This document shows positions 35,510-44,316 of a stretch of DNA of 64,000 nucleotides, piece by piece. Position 1 is the stretch's first letter. Every line of letters starts with the position of its first letter. The notes beneath the pieces are model-generated. The model worked only from the letters and a program-made list of their open reading frames with translations. It ran no database searches and had not been told where the DNA came from. Made by a program: the position numbers and the translations under genes. Origin of the DNA: Lysinibacillus_B sp042920265 (GTDB lineage: Bacteria > Bacillota > Bacilli > Bacillales_A > Planococcaceae); contig NZ_JBDQZI010000011.1 of the NCBI RefSeq assembly GCF_042920265.1, positions 1 to 64,000 on the forward strand. The letters are read 5' to 3'.

Positions 35510-36769
35510 ATGAAGCAGCGTGACTTGTTTAAGAAAGATTTTACTTTATTAATTATTGGGCAGATTATATCTTTGTTTGGAAATTCAATTTTGCGTTTTT
35601 CTTTATCGCTGCATGTGTTGGACATAACAGGATCAGCTACTGCTTTCGGGAGTATTTTGGCAATTTCAATGGTTCCGACAATTTTGTTATCCCCTATTGG
35701 TGGTGTATTAGCAGATCGTGTGAATCGAAGAAATATCATGGTTTGTTTAGATGTTATAACTTCCTTAGTGTGTATCTTATTTGTCACACAAATCGGGAGT
35801 GACCATATTATTTTGTTAGTAGCGAGCATGATGATTATTCTTTCTATTATTCAATCAATATATCAACCTGCTGTACAATCAAGTGTTCCTATCATGGTAG
35901 ATAGCAATCATTTGTTGCAAGCAAATGGCATTGTAGTGCAAGTGAACGCTTTAGCAAACTTTTTAGGACCTATTTTAGGTGGCATGCTGTATGGTTTTTT
36001 TGACTTAAAAGTGATTATTATAATCAGTGCAGTTGCATTTGGTATGTCAGCAATATTAGAAGCGTTTATTCATATTCCTTTTGTGAAGCAAGCATCAAAT
36101 GGGAAGATATTTAATACAGTTTTTATTGATTTAAAGCAAGCACTTCAATTTATTAGAAAGGATAATCCAATTGTATTTAAAATTTTATTAGTAATTGCAG
36201 GAATAAATTTGTTTTTTTCATCAATGATCATGATTGGTTTACCTTATATTATAAAAGTACAACTTGGCTTGAGTTCACAACTATATGGTATTGCAGAAAG
36301 CTTCTTAGCAATCGGATCTATTGCAGCAGGGCTTTTAATTGGCTTGGTAGCAAAAAAATACACTATTTATAACGCCTATATATTTATTTTATTAGGTGGA
36401 ATTGTTCTATTACCCATAGCCATTGTATCAGGTCTAAACGTGCATCCCATGTTTACTTACGTTGTAATTTGTATAAGTGCTTTTTTATGCTTAGCCTCTG
36501 TGGGGATTTTTTCGATTTTTGCACAAACATTTATTCAAAGTGAAACGCCAAATGAAATGCTTGGGAAAGTAAGTGCCATGATAGGGGCAATTGTGATGTG
36601 TTCTTATCCACTTGGGCAGTCTTTGTACGGTATTCTGTTTGATCGTTTTTCAAATCAAGTTTATCTCATTGTCTTTTTTGCGATTATTGTAGAATTATTT
36701 TTAGGGCTTTTGACAAAACAGTACCTGTCTAAACTCAAATCGAAACAGTTACGTGTAGTGAATGAATAA
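35510..36769 (+). CDS. MFS efflux transporter (MFS_3/macrolide-efflux type)
   Basis: A 419-residue, 12-span exporter. GGVLADRVNRRNIMV is the cytoplasmic loop 2-3 motif of the family, and MVPTILLSPIGG and SIIQSIYQPAVQSSVP are typical of the enterobactin/macrolide exporter group. It is downstream of and on the same strand as TetR, with an operator-like site between. The substrate is unknown, probably a hydrophobic drug-like compound. AGGAGGAATG precedes the ATG. Confidence 0.88.
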   Translation: MKQRDLFKKDFTLLIIGQIISLFGNSILRFSLSLHVLDITGSATAFGSILAISMVPTILLSPIGGVLADRVNRRNIMVCLDVITSLVCILFVTQIGSDHIILLVASMMIILSIIQSIYQPAVQSSVPIMVDSNHLLQANGIVVQVNALANFLGPILGGMLYGFFDLKVIIIISAVAFGMSAILEAFIHIPFVKQASNGKIFNTVFIDLKQALQFIRKDNPIVFKILLVIAGINLFFSSMIMIGLPYIIKVQLGLSSQLYGIAESFLAIGSIAAGLLIGLVAKKYTIYNAYIFILLGGIVLLPIAIVSGLNVHPMFTYVVICISAFLCLASVGIFSIFAQTFIQSETPNEMLGKVSAMIGAIVMCSYPLGQSLYGILFDRFSNQVYLIVFFAIIVELFLGLLTKQYLSKLKSKQLRVVNE

Positions 36770-36970
36770 CGAAAAAGCAAAGTAGTATACATGATTTGAT
36801 TTTACTGCCTACAGAAAGCAATCGTTTGGAATAAAGATTAATCAAAATAATAACGGGTTTGGTTGTTAAGTATAAAATGTAAAAAAGTAAAGGAAATTCA
36901 ATTCGCAAATGGTATTAAGTATTAGCCCCTTCCCCTTAAAGTTCGCGTTTTATCATGTAGCTAATCTTAA

Positions 36971-37278
36971 TTCACCTCTGTTTAGAATACGATAACCCAA
37001 CACTTGCATTCGAAATCATCGATGATCTATTTGCTACACAAGATGAATGGACTCCTTACAATAGTGCCGAACTCAAACAACTGCTTGTCACAAAATATGA
37101 CTTACACGAGGAAGCAATTGAAGCAAACACAGAACGCAGCTTACAAGTCATATTAGAAGCCATTGAACGTGATATGAAGCTCGTGCCAACAATATTCATT
37201 AACGGCGAAAAGCATTCATTTAAAGAGCGCCGTGTGTACTTGGAATATCCTACTGCCCTTGAAAAACTAAATGCCTAA
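36971..37278 (+). pseudogene. C-terminal fragment of the DsbA-like gene at 51964
   Basis: From 36971 to the TAA at 37276-37278 the bases match 52179-52497 with few changes (TTCACCTCTG versus TTCATCTCTG at the left junction), and a 12-base deletion removes part of YPDYIAAA near the end. The N-terminal half with the Cys motif is missing and there is no start codon. It is a truncated duplicate. The direction of copying cannot be told. Confidence 0.85.
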
Positions 37279-37444
37279 CACGTAGCCCCCCACTTCGAAC
37301 ACTCAGATTAACAAACTAAACGAGTGTTGATAAACTCTACAAAAAAGTCGAGCATTTTCGCAAAACTTTTCCGTTCTACGTAAATCGAAGAAGAGGCGTT
37401 ACTGCTGTATCGTGGAGTGCCTTGATCTACTAAATACCAAAAAT

Positions 37445-37483
37445 AAAGCGAGCCATCATGAAATTTTTGAGGGCTCACTTTTA
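37445..37483 (-). terminator. Terminator of the 37513 gene
   Basis: AAAGCGAGCC pairs with GGCTCACTTT with one mismatch, followed on the minus strand by ATTTTTGG. Confidence 0.55.
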
Positions 37484-37512
37484 TCTATAAGCTTCTACTC
37501 GCAAAATAAGTT

Positions 37513-37854
37513 TTAATTAGGAACATATGTTATCATTTTTAATGATGAATGAGATGATTCATCATTAAATACTAAGTTATGCATACCATTAATCATAATT
37601 TCACTACTATATGGATAACCGCCCGTCATCACATTTTCCCATGCCTTAATTTCAATTTTTTGATTGAAAAACTCAGATAGTTCATTCACTGTTACTTTAT
37701 TAGCAGGTTGAATATAATAAACGCCTATTAAATTCCCATTATAAGGATCCGAGTTACAAATGAAGAATGTCGAATACCAAGAACATAGTCCCCCTTCATA
37801 ATACAATTCTTCAATTAAAGCGACAGGTTTGCGGAAAATAGAAACTTTCCCCAT
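37513..37854 (-). CDS. Hypothetical protein, 113 residues
   Basis: A soluble, mixed alpha/beta protein without a recognised family, signal peptide or motif. It may be intact, but the start at 37854 has no clear ribosome site, so it could be the remainder of a longer, truncated gene. It lies among decayed genes and small membrane proteins. No function is proposed. Confidence 0.5.
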   Translation of the reverse strand: MGKVSIFRKPVALIEELYYEGGLCSWYSTFFICNSDPYNGNLIGVYYIQPANKVTVNELSEFFNQKIEIKAWENVMTGGYPYSSEIMINGMHNLVFNDESSHSSLKMITYVPN

Positions 37855-37951
37855 TTTAAAACGTATGTAAGGTGAGCTGCATTGGTAAATATTTCTACCA
37901 TTAAAATAACATTATTAATGTATTAATTTAAAATGAAATGGATGAGTAAGT

Positions 37952-38458
37952 ATGTTGAAAATCTCAATATTTTTAGCTGCAATTTTTATTATTTCGTTTC
38001 TCCTATTATTTTGGTTTGTTCGCCATGAAAACAAAAAAGAAGAAAAAAAAGACAGTTTAATAACCTTAGCAATTGTTTCAGCTATATTTTCAGTAATTAT
38101 CACATCCGTATTTGCATTTTTTCTGTTTATAATAATTGGTTCTACAAGTGTGATTGATAAAATATTTTCATTAAATCTAACTACCAATCAACTGTTATTA
38201 ATCGGGATTTCCTTCCTAATTTATTGGCTTACAATTGATAATATTTTTGAAAAGTTATTCGAGTATATGTTAGGTGAAAATGTATTTTCCATTCTACTTT
38301 TAGCTTTTTCAAGGGTAATGCCGTTCTACATAATTGGAATACTACTAAAATTAAACGAATTCATAAACATGACCGTTTCGGTAGGCGTGCCTCTCATTTT
38401 ATTAGTGATTGATACGTTGTATTACTTCAAAAATAATAAATTATACATAAATCGCTAA
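37952..38458 (+). CDS. Multi-span membrane protein, function unknown
   Basis: A 168-residue protein with hydrophobic segments at about 4-23, 37-64, 83-99, 115-132 and 140-158, separated by a Lys/Glu-rich loop (RHENKKEEKKD). I do not recognise the family. A weak GGATGAGTAAGT ribosome site precedes the ATG. No operon partner is evident. Confidence 0.65.
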   Translation: MLKISIFLAAIFIISFLLLFWFVRHENKKEEKKDSLITLAIVSAIFSVIITSVFAFFLFIIIGSTSVIDKIFSLNLTTNQLLLIGISFLIYWLTIDNIFEKLFEYMLGENVFSILLLAFSRVMPFYIIGILLKLNEFINMTVSVGVPLILLVIDTLYYFKNNKLYINR

Positions 38459-38658
38459 TATATTTTTTACATGAGTGGCTAGGTGTTGTAAATAATCTAT
38501 ATAGAAATTTTAACGAATGCTTTAGTACAACAATCATTTCAAAAATATGTAAACTACGCTTTGGTAAGTATATTGTTTAACTTGTGTTCAACAATCGGGA
38601 AGCGCAACCTTTTATTGTAAAATAAGTCAGATTAAATAAAGAAGTATTATAAAAGGGA

Positions 38659-39030
38659 GTGTTCATTATTGGCATTTCATTAATAATTTTAATGATTGTT
38701 GGCATTATTGCATTTTTAATGTTTATCATTCCTGCATTTATAGCTGTTAGAAAAGACAATAAAGGAAACCCACCTCGAAAAATCTCTTATGTAATAGTAG
38801 GACTGTTGGTTTTGCACTGGGTATTTTACTTAGTTAGTGGTTATGCCCTGTTACCAATAAATATTGCGGATGCTGTGTTTATACCTATATGGTTAGCGTT
38901 ATGCGTCGCAGGTGCAATCACAGCAGTCTATGAATTTAAAAACAATAAAGTTTTTGCTATTCCAGTTGCTGGCTTAACCATTATCAGTTTATTACTTTGT
39001 ATTTTTAGCTATGGAATATCAAAGATGTAA
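38659..39030 (+). CDS. Small membrane protein, four spans
   Basis: A 123-residue protein with four hydrophobic segments (about 4-28, 46-66, 72-92, 100-118). Its family is not recognised. The formal GTG start at 38659 directly abuts AAAAGGGA, leaving no spacer. Initiation at one of the ATT codons at 38665 or 38668 would be better spaced but needs a rare start codon, so the N-terminus is uncertain. It is followed by repeat R3. Confidence 0.6.
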   Translation: MFIIGISLIILMIVGIIAFLMFIIPAFIAVRKDNKGNPPRKISYVIVGLLVLHWVFYLVSGYALLPINIADAVFIPIWLALCVAGAITAVYEFKNNKVFAIPVAGLTIISLLLCIFSYGISKM

Positions 39031-39349
39031 ATGGGATCCCGTCAGGTTTATGCGGACTTACAACGATAAGTAAAGAAATACCTCCTAACTAGGCTTTTGG
39101 AACTTATTAAAATCATCTAGAGATTATGCCATCTTTTAGAATTCCTAATTACTTGTATTCGTACAGATTTAACATTTACAGATATAGTACTGACGATTCC
39201 AAAAATCATTAGTCATTATTTTAAGGGATAAATAGAAATCTATAAAGTATACAAAACAAACCTAAATAACGTTCTCAAATGAAAGTTAGGAAACCAACCA
39301 CGCTTTTGAAAGCTTTCTTCTTCAACAAACGAAGCAGTTTAGTCGATCT
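39031..39349. repeat. Intergenic repeat family R3, copy 2
   Basis: GGGATCCCGTCAGGTTTATG (39033-39052) and TACAACGATAAGTAAAG match the R3 copy near 31141. TTCTTCAACAAACGAAGCAG (39316-39335) then matches 31213-31232. The two ends are about 270 bases apart here and about 50 in copy 1, with unrelated sequence between. Confidence 0.5.
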
Positions 39350-39405
39350 TGAAAATAGAGTATAATACAGAACCTTTATTATTAAATTTAAGTGAGGTGG
39401 AAACC

Positions 39406-39510
39406 ATGAAAACTAAAACTTTACTGATTGTAATAATCCTTATTGGCTTAGTCATTGGTGCTCTAGGCTATTTCCTATTTATGAAAGTATTTATTCCAAA
39501 TATGATGTAA
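39406..39510 (+). CDS. Single-span membrane microprotein, 34 residues
   Basis: MKTKTLLIVIILIGLVIGAL... a 34-residue peptide with one hydrophobic helix (about 5-26) and a KVFIPNMM tail. GAGGTGG sits six bases before the ATG, and a TTGAAAATAGAGTATAATAC promoter-like stretch lies at 39349-39368. The good ribosome site supports expression. Its function is unknown. Confidence 0.6.
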   Translation: MKTKTLLIVIILIGLVIGALGYFLFMKVFIPNMM

Positions 39511-39942
39511 TGATTATCCTAAGATGTACTCTGTATTTTTTTTGTCCGTAGTAGATACTTACTGCGGAATATTACGTATTAAAGTAACGAGGTGCTTTAG
39601 TACAACAATGATTTATAAGGCATACAAAAATGAACCTAATAAACATTCCCAAATCAAAGTTTGGAACTACATGAAAAAGCCACAAATGCTTGAACTGCAT
39701 CCCAATTATTAGACACGAATCTAGCATTTGGTGGTGCTTTTTTTTATGCCAAGGGTTACTCTTGGTTTGATGACATTTTTCGTTATGAACATGGTAGAAA
39801 AATCCTGAATCCCAGAGATGATATTGAACTAGAAATTCTTCCCGATAGCATATGTAACCGCTTGTTATTTTTAAGAAATTTCGGAATATAATGTAACAAT
39901 CTTTAATGTTTAAATTCATCAATAATTCAAAGAGGTGTTTTT
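39511..39942. other. Region without an identified gene
   Basis: Two overlapping opposite frames of 62 and 116 codons occur, but neither has a ribosome site or protein-like composition. It is the leader of the multicopper oxidase gene. Confidence 0.4.
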
Positions 39943-40836
39943 ATGGTCATAACACCAGATATTCCTACGCTTAAATATACTATCAAAAATGGTATTAAAT
40001 ATTTCGAATTAGTGGCCGAACCTGTAAATCAAGAAATACTTCCAGGTGTTTTTATTAAAGGCTGGGGATACAATGGGAGTATACCAGGACCTACTATTCA
40101 AGTTTATCCAGGGGACTATATTAGCATAAGAGTAATTAATCATCTCCCCGAAGCTACAAGTATTCATTGGCATGGTCTTAATGTCCCTAACGTCATGGAT
40201 GGTGTCCCAGATGTGGAACCTTCCCCCAGAATTGAACCAGGGCATTATTTTGATTATCATTTTAGAATAACGAATCCACCAGGAACCCATATGTATCATT
40301 CTCACGTTAATGTAGCTAAGCAAGATATGCTAGGGTTACTAGGGGGCTTTGTCATTCTAGAACCTTATGAAAAAAATATTAATAAGGATTATCTATTGCT
40401 AATGCAGGAATGGAGTCTCAAAGGTTTAAAAAAAGGAGAAAAAGTAAAACCTGGTCATTATCATCTAGACCCTTTTACGATGGAATTTAATATGTTCACT
40501 ATAAATGGTAAGAGCTTTCCATCTACCACACCTATGCCTGTTGAATATGATGATATTGTACGTTTAAGATTAGGAGCCATTCAAATTAATCATCATCCGA
40601 TGCATATTCACGGACATCAATTTTTAGTTGAAAAAGCTGATGGTAACCCGATTGCGGACCAAAATCGAATTTTTAAAAATACCATCCTAGTTGCTACTGG
40701 TGAAACTTGGGATGTCATATTTACAGCAAATAATCCAGGTATATGGCCTTTTCATTGCCACATTTCACATCATATTTCTAATAACTTTACTGATGGAACT
40801 GGTGGTATGTTCACTACCTTAGTTTACAAATTGTAA
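39943..40836 (+). CDS. Two-domain multicopper oxidase
   Basis: A 297-residue cupredoxin protein. All four copper motifs are present: HWHG (75-78), HSH (119-121), HPMHIHGH (218-225) and HCHISHH (271-277), with the type-1 Cys272. At this length it has two cupredoxin domains rather than the three of CotA/CueO, so it should work as a trimer like small laccases. There is no signal peptide or Tat motif, so it may be cytoplasmic or in a spore coat. It lies 750 bases from the convergent copper operon (41594-45678), which suggests a copper role (inference). AAGAGGTGTTTTT precedes the ATG. Confidence 0.9.
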   Translation: MVITPDIPTLKYTIKNGIKYFELVAEPVNQEILPGVFIKGWGYNGSIPGPTIQVYPGDYISIRVINHLPEATSIHWHGLNVPNVMDGVPDVEPSPRIEPGHYFDYHFRITNPPGTHMYHSHVNVAKQDMLGLLGGFVILEPYEKNINKDYLLLMQEWSLKGLKKGEKVKPGHYHLDPFTMEFNMFTINGKSFPSTTPMPVEYDDIVRLRLGAIQINHHPMHIHGHQFLVEKADGNPIADQNRIFKNTILVATGETWDVIFTANNPGIWPFHCHISHHISNNFTDGTGGMFTTLVYKL

Positions 40837-41105
40837 AGAACTGAAATAGTATAAACTGAACTCAAAATACATCGGCAGTAACCCTCTATTTGAAAAAACA
40901 AGAATAACAGAACGCCCATCTCTAACTTCTTTTAAAAAGGAGATTTAATACTATTTGGAAGCGGTATACGGGGCAATTAGTACGTAGGATTACGGATACA
41001 AGATGTACGTTTTAGAGACCATTATATCAGGTGTATTGATTATACAAATAATGGTATATTATAGGCGTGCTTTTTAGTGAAATGATTAATAAAAAGGCGC
41101 TTGCT

Positions 41106-41241
41106 CGTTGATTGGAGCGGAGGCGACTCGACTCCTGCAGGAACAGCACGAGCTGAAAATCCATTTATTTCGGCATGAGCCGAAATAAATTAGTTGAAGC
41201 CGTGCCTGCGGAAAACGAGTCAGCCGTAGCAGAAATCAACG
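41106..41241. repeat. Long GC-rich REP-like element with CGTTGATT ends
   Basis: CGTTGATTGGAGCGGAGGCG at the left and GCAGAAATCAACG at the right form an inverted pair (CGTTGATT/AATCAACG). The middle has CGACTCCTGCAGGAACAGC and the hairpin ATTTATTTCGGCATGAGCCGAAATAAAT in outline. This is the widely distributed Bacillales intergenic repeat, rich in GC relative to its surroundings. A structured RNA is possible. Confidence 0.65.
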
Positions 41242-41444
41242 TATTCCAATGTTCTCTTTAGCAATAAGAGGTAAATCAACACGCGTGCTATTATATTAAA
41301 GTAATCCGTAAAGGAGATAGATAGTGTTATGTTAACAGAGAATGCTTTAGCGTATGTATGAGCGTATTTAGAGATACGTTCAGAACAATGTAAGCCCGCA
41401 ACCAAATAACGCATATAAAAAGCCTGGCACCTCCCTCTATAATT

Positions 41445-41511
41445 GATATGCTCCTTCGTTAGGTAGACGGATTAAAAAATAAAAACCTGTTTATCTAATG
41501 GGGAGCATATC
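41445..41511. repeat. Palindromic repeat family R2, copy B
   Basis: GATATGCTCC at the left pairs with GGAGCATATC at the right of a 67-base imperfect palindrome. Inner arms TTAGGTAGAC and ATCTAA vary. Related copies are at 30944 and, inverted, at 57586. It may be paired terminal sequence of an IS or a small non-autonomous element. Confidence 0.6.
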
Positions 41512-41593
41512 ATACCGACAAGGTTCCCTTATTTTTATAATTCGAGCTTACAAAAAAACTCCCATATTCTCAATTTCTTCAGAAAATTTTACT

Positions 41594-42223
41594 TTATTCA
41601 ATTGCTGATAATTCGCTCTCTGTTACCCATTTATGATTTGTTATTTGCTCACCTGTTATAGAAGTAAAATCCACCATATAAACGGTCGTTTCTTCTGCTG
41701 AATCAATCGTGGCAGTTGCCCCGTGCATTCCTTCCATATGATCTGCATTCATCTTTACCTCTGTTCCTGGTTCTAAAGGAGCCTCGGCTACACCCTCTAA
41801 TTCTTCGTGAATAACCCACTTATGATTTGTAATTGGGGCTCCGCCCATCGTTGGTGTATAAGAGACGGTATATACCGTCGTATTATAGGCACCTACAATT
41901 GTTGCTTCAGCCCCCTTCATACCTCCCATATGGTCTGATTGGATTATTCCTTTACTTCCAACAAGGAATGTCGGATTCTCAGCTGCTTTTAATCCATCTG
42001 GAACTTCACCTGAACTAGAATGATTCATGCTAGAATGGTCCATTTCATTCATGGCTTCATGATTTTCTATTTCTTCTATGCTATCCATGTTATGATCTGT
42101 CATTGCACTTCTCTCTTCTTGAGTCATTTCATTCGGCAACGTTTCTTCCGTATTTTCTGCACATGCAGCAAGTGTTAATGCTGCAGATAACAGCACCATA
42201 CTCATTATTTTTTTAGCTACCAT
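41594..42223 (-). CDS. YdhK-family lipoprotein (two DUF1541 domains)
   Basis: A 209-residue lipoprotein precursor (lipobox LTLAAC, Cys about 21) with a Met/His-rich linker (MDHSSMNHSS) and two DUF1541 repeats (about 83-140 and 146-205), each ending in NHKWV. Bacillus YdhK and relatives are copper/metal-linked cell-envelope proteins, and the Met/His clusters fit copper binding. It is the last gene of the copper operon. The start at 42223 is used because AGGAGGATTAGA precedes it. Confidence 0.88.
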   Translation of the reverse strand: MVAKKIMSMVLLSAALTLAACAENTEETLPNEMTQEERSAMTDHNMDSIEEIENHEAMNEMDHSSMNHSSSGEVPDGLKAAENPTFLVGSKGIIQSDHMGGMKGAEATIVGAYNTTVYTVSYTPTMGGAPITNHKWVIHEELEGVAEAPLEPGTEVKMNADHMEGMHGATATIDSAEETTVYMVDFTSITGEQITNHKWVTESELSAIE

Positions 42224-42306
42224 TCTAATCCTCCTAATAAGCTCATTTCGATTAACTGTCACCCATTATAAACTTTGAATATGCAAAAATTATGCAGATA
42301 AGTTTT

Positions 42307-43041
42307 TTATATCCCCCAATAGATCATGGCATCCAAAACACCCATGATAATCAGAATAACTCCTGCCAACCTTTGAATCGCCCCCCCTACTTTCACACTT
42401 TTTTTCATAATGAACCCTTTTACATCAAAGAACCAAATTAATGCTAATATGATGATAAGGGGAACAGATGTTGCAACACCAAAGATTACTGGTAGTACCA
42501 GTCCATAAGAAGTGGCTAGAACTATAGGCATTAACCAAACAAAGAAGAGAACAAACATCGTTGGACAGAAAGCAATGGCGAAGCTCGATCCAAGTAAAAA
42601 GGATCCTAACTTTCCTCCTTTTAAGCGCATAGGAAGATACATCGTTAAACGGTTTAGAAACTTTAATTTTACAATGCCAAAAAGCACAAGTCCTGTAATG
42701 ATTAATAATGGACCAATGATTTTACGAAATATCGGAAAGTATTCGTTTATCTGTGTTTCAAATGGTTGTCCAAAAATCCACCCTAACAATCCTATTGAAG
42801 TATAAACAACAACTTTCCCCATAATAAAGGCAAGTATTTCTCCCCAATTGTTTTTCATTTGAATAGTACGATTACCATATAAAGTGATGGCACTAATATT
42901 TCCAGTTATTTGGCATGGGGCAACTGCACCAATTAACCCTAAAAGGAGTGCAACAATCATAGGAGAGTGTGCATATGAATTTAAAAATATAGAAATTGGT
43001 CCTGTTATTGTTTGGCTAATCTCAGACAATACACTATACAT
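42307..43041 (-). CDS. CcdA/DsbD-like membrane thiol protein (TauE/SafE-type)
   Basis: A 244-residue protein with six to seven membrane spans. Two conserved Cys lie in APCQITGN (Cys43) and AFCPTMF (Cys159), the two-Cys signature of CcdA/DsbD-type electron carriers. It may keep CueP or other Cys-containing lipoproteins of the operon reduced (inference), or move copper. It lies between the CueP gene (24 bases upstream) and YdhK gene (45 bases to its stop-side start). Confidence 0.82.
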   Translation of the reverse strand: MYSVLSEISQTITGPISIFLNSYAHSPMIVALLLGLIGAVAPCQITGNISAITLYGNRTIQMKNNWGEILAFIMGKVVVYTSIGLLGWIFGQPFETQINEYFPIFRKIIGPLLIITGLVLFGIVKLKFLNRLTMYLPMRLKGGKLGSFLLGSSFAIAFCPTMFVLFFVWLMPIVLATSYGLVLPVIFGVATSVPLIIILALIWFFDVKGFIMKKSVKVGGAIQRLAGVILIIMGVLDAMIYWGI

Positions 43042-43065
43042 GTATGAAACACCTGCATTTTCTTA

Positions 43066-43596
43066 TTAAATTAACTGCATCGTTGTAATACAAGTGCCGT
43101 CATTTTCGAATGTAGAAAACTCAGACTTAACCATTTTCCCCTCATGTTCAATTTTTATTTGGTATGTTTGATTACGTGGTAGCCACAAGTCGATAAATCC
43201 GTTTGCTTGTGTTTGTAATATTTCATCCACTATTACGTTCCCTTCTGTATCTTCAATATATACGTTGACTTGTTCATTCCCCAATTCACCTTGACAGCCT
43301 GTTAAGCTGTGATTTTCACAAGGATGTGTTTCATTTATGTAAGGGGCAATGGAAACAAAAAACTCGTCTTCTGGTAGTTCATAAATTGTCTCGGTTCCAT
43401 CTTTGTCACTCACAAGTAATTCCTGAGATGTGATAGAAGCAGATTTGGCTTCGGTATTACGTACACTGTAATTGTGAACCATCTCTTTAATATCCTCTGT
43501 TTCAATTTTTACAGAAATATTTTCTTCATTTGTACTTTCCCCATTACAAGCCACTAATATCATTGCAGCAAATAAAGTTACAATAAGCTTTTTCAT
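43066..43596 (-). CDS. cueP: CueP-family copper-binding lipoprotein
   Basis: A 176-residue lipoprotein (lipobox LVAC, Cys17). The C-terminal CueP domain has the three ligand Cys: THPCENHSLTGCQGEL (two) and GTCITTMQL (third), plus FVSIAPYINETH and GFIDLWLPRN. In Salmonella CueP binds copper in the periplasm and supplies it to SodC. Here it would hold copper on the outer membrane face. It follows the two-component genes by 32 bases and precedes the CcdA-like gene. Confidence 0.93.
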   Translation of the reverse strand: MKKLIVTLFAAMILVACNGESTNEENISVKIETEDIKEMVHNYSVRNTEAKSASITSQELLVSDKDGTETIYELPEDEFFVSIAPYINETHPCENHSLTGCQGELGNEQVNVYIEDTEGNVIVDEILQTQANGFIDLWLPRNQTYQIKIEHEGKMVKSEFSTFENDGTCITTMQLI

Positions 43597-43627
43597 TTGT
43601 GTTCACCTCAAATTTTATAAAAAAAAT

Positions 43628-44302
43628 TTAACTCCATTTATAACCGATTCCCCAAACCGTTATTAGAAATTCCTCTGTTGGAAATCCTGCTTTTTTAAGT
43701 TTCTCTCTCAAATTCCGAATATGAGAATCCACAGTTCTGTTATCCGTCTCTGTCTCATACTCCCAGGCAATCTGTAGTAATTCCTCGCGCGTATACGTTT
43801 TAGTAGGTCTAGAAATTAATGCTTTCATAATATAAAATTCCTTCAATGTAAGTTGAACCGTTCTTTCCAAATACTTCAAAGAATACATTTCCGTGTCTAA
43901 AATATAATCATTGTAGGCTATGGAGGTCTGATCCGTTTCATCAGAAGTACGTCGTAATAATGCATTTACTCTTGCGACCAATTCTCTTTCATCAAATGGT
44001 TTTGTAATATAATCATCTGCTCCTGTATTCAAACCTTTAACTAAATCTATTTTATTGGTTCTTGCAGTAAGCATAATAATAGGCACATTCGAAAATTTCC
44101 GAATGGATTTACATACGTCCCATCCGTCTATTTCAGGCATCATAACATCTAATAAAACAAGGTGTACTTTTTCTTTTTTTAGTATTTCGATTGCATGTTT
44201 AGCGCTCGTTTCCTTAATACACGTATATCCTTGAGGAATTAGAAATAATTCAACTAAATCCAACATCCTTTGTTCATCATCAACTAAAAGAATTGTTTGC
44301 AT
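43628..44302 (-). CDS. OmpR-family response regulator of the copper operon
   Basis: A 224-residue regulator: acidic VDDEQ at the start, phospho-acceptor Asp in LLDVMMPEIDGWD (about 52), Lys in ITKPF (about 102), then a winged-helix domain with DNRTVDSHIRNLREKLKKAG. It is encoded after its kinase (8 bases to the stop) and before cueP, and it should activate the operon under copper or redox stress. Three ATG/TTG codons occur in tandem at the start. 44302 is best spaced from GGAGG. Confidence 0.93.
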   Translation of the reverse strand: MQTILLVDDEQRMLDLVELFLIPQGYTCIKETSAKHAIEILKKEKVHLVLLDVMMPEIDGWDVCKSIRKFSNVPIIMLTARTNKIDLVKGLNTGADDYITKPFDERELVARVNALLRRTSDETDQTSIAYNDYILDTEMYSLKYLERTVQLTLKEFYIMKALISRPTKTYTREELLQIAWEYETETDNRTVDSHIRNLREKLKKAGFPTEEFLITVWGIGYKWS

Positions 44303-44316
44303 CATCAAACCTCCGA

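Noticed and set aside
39572..39922. A 116-codon minus-strand frame
   Set aside because: No ribosome site, composition not protein-like, overlaps the multicopper oxidase leader.
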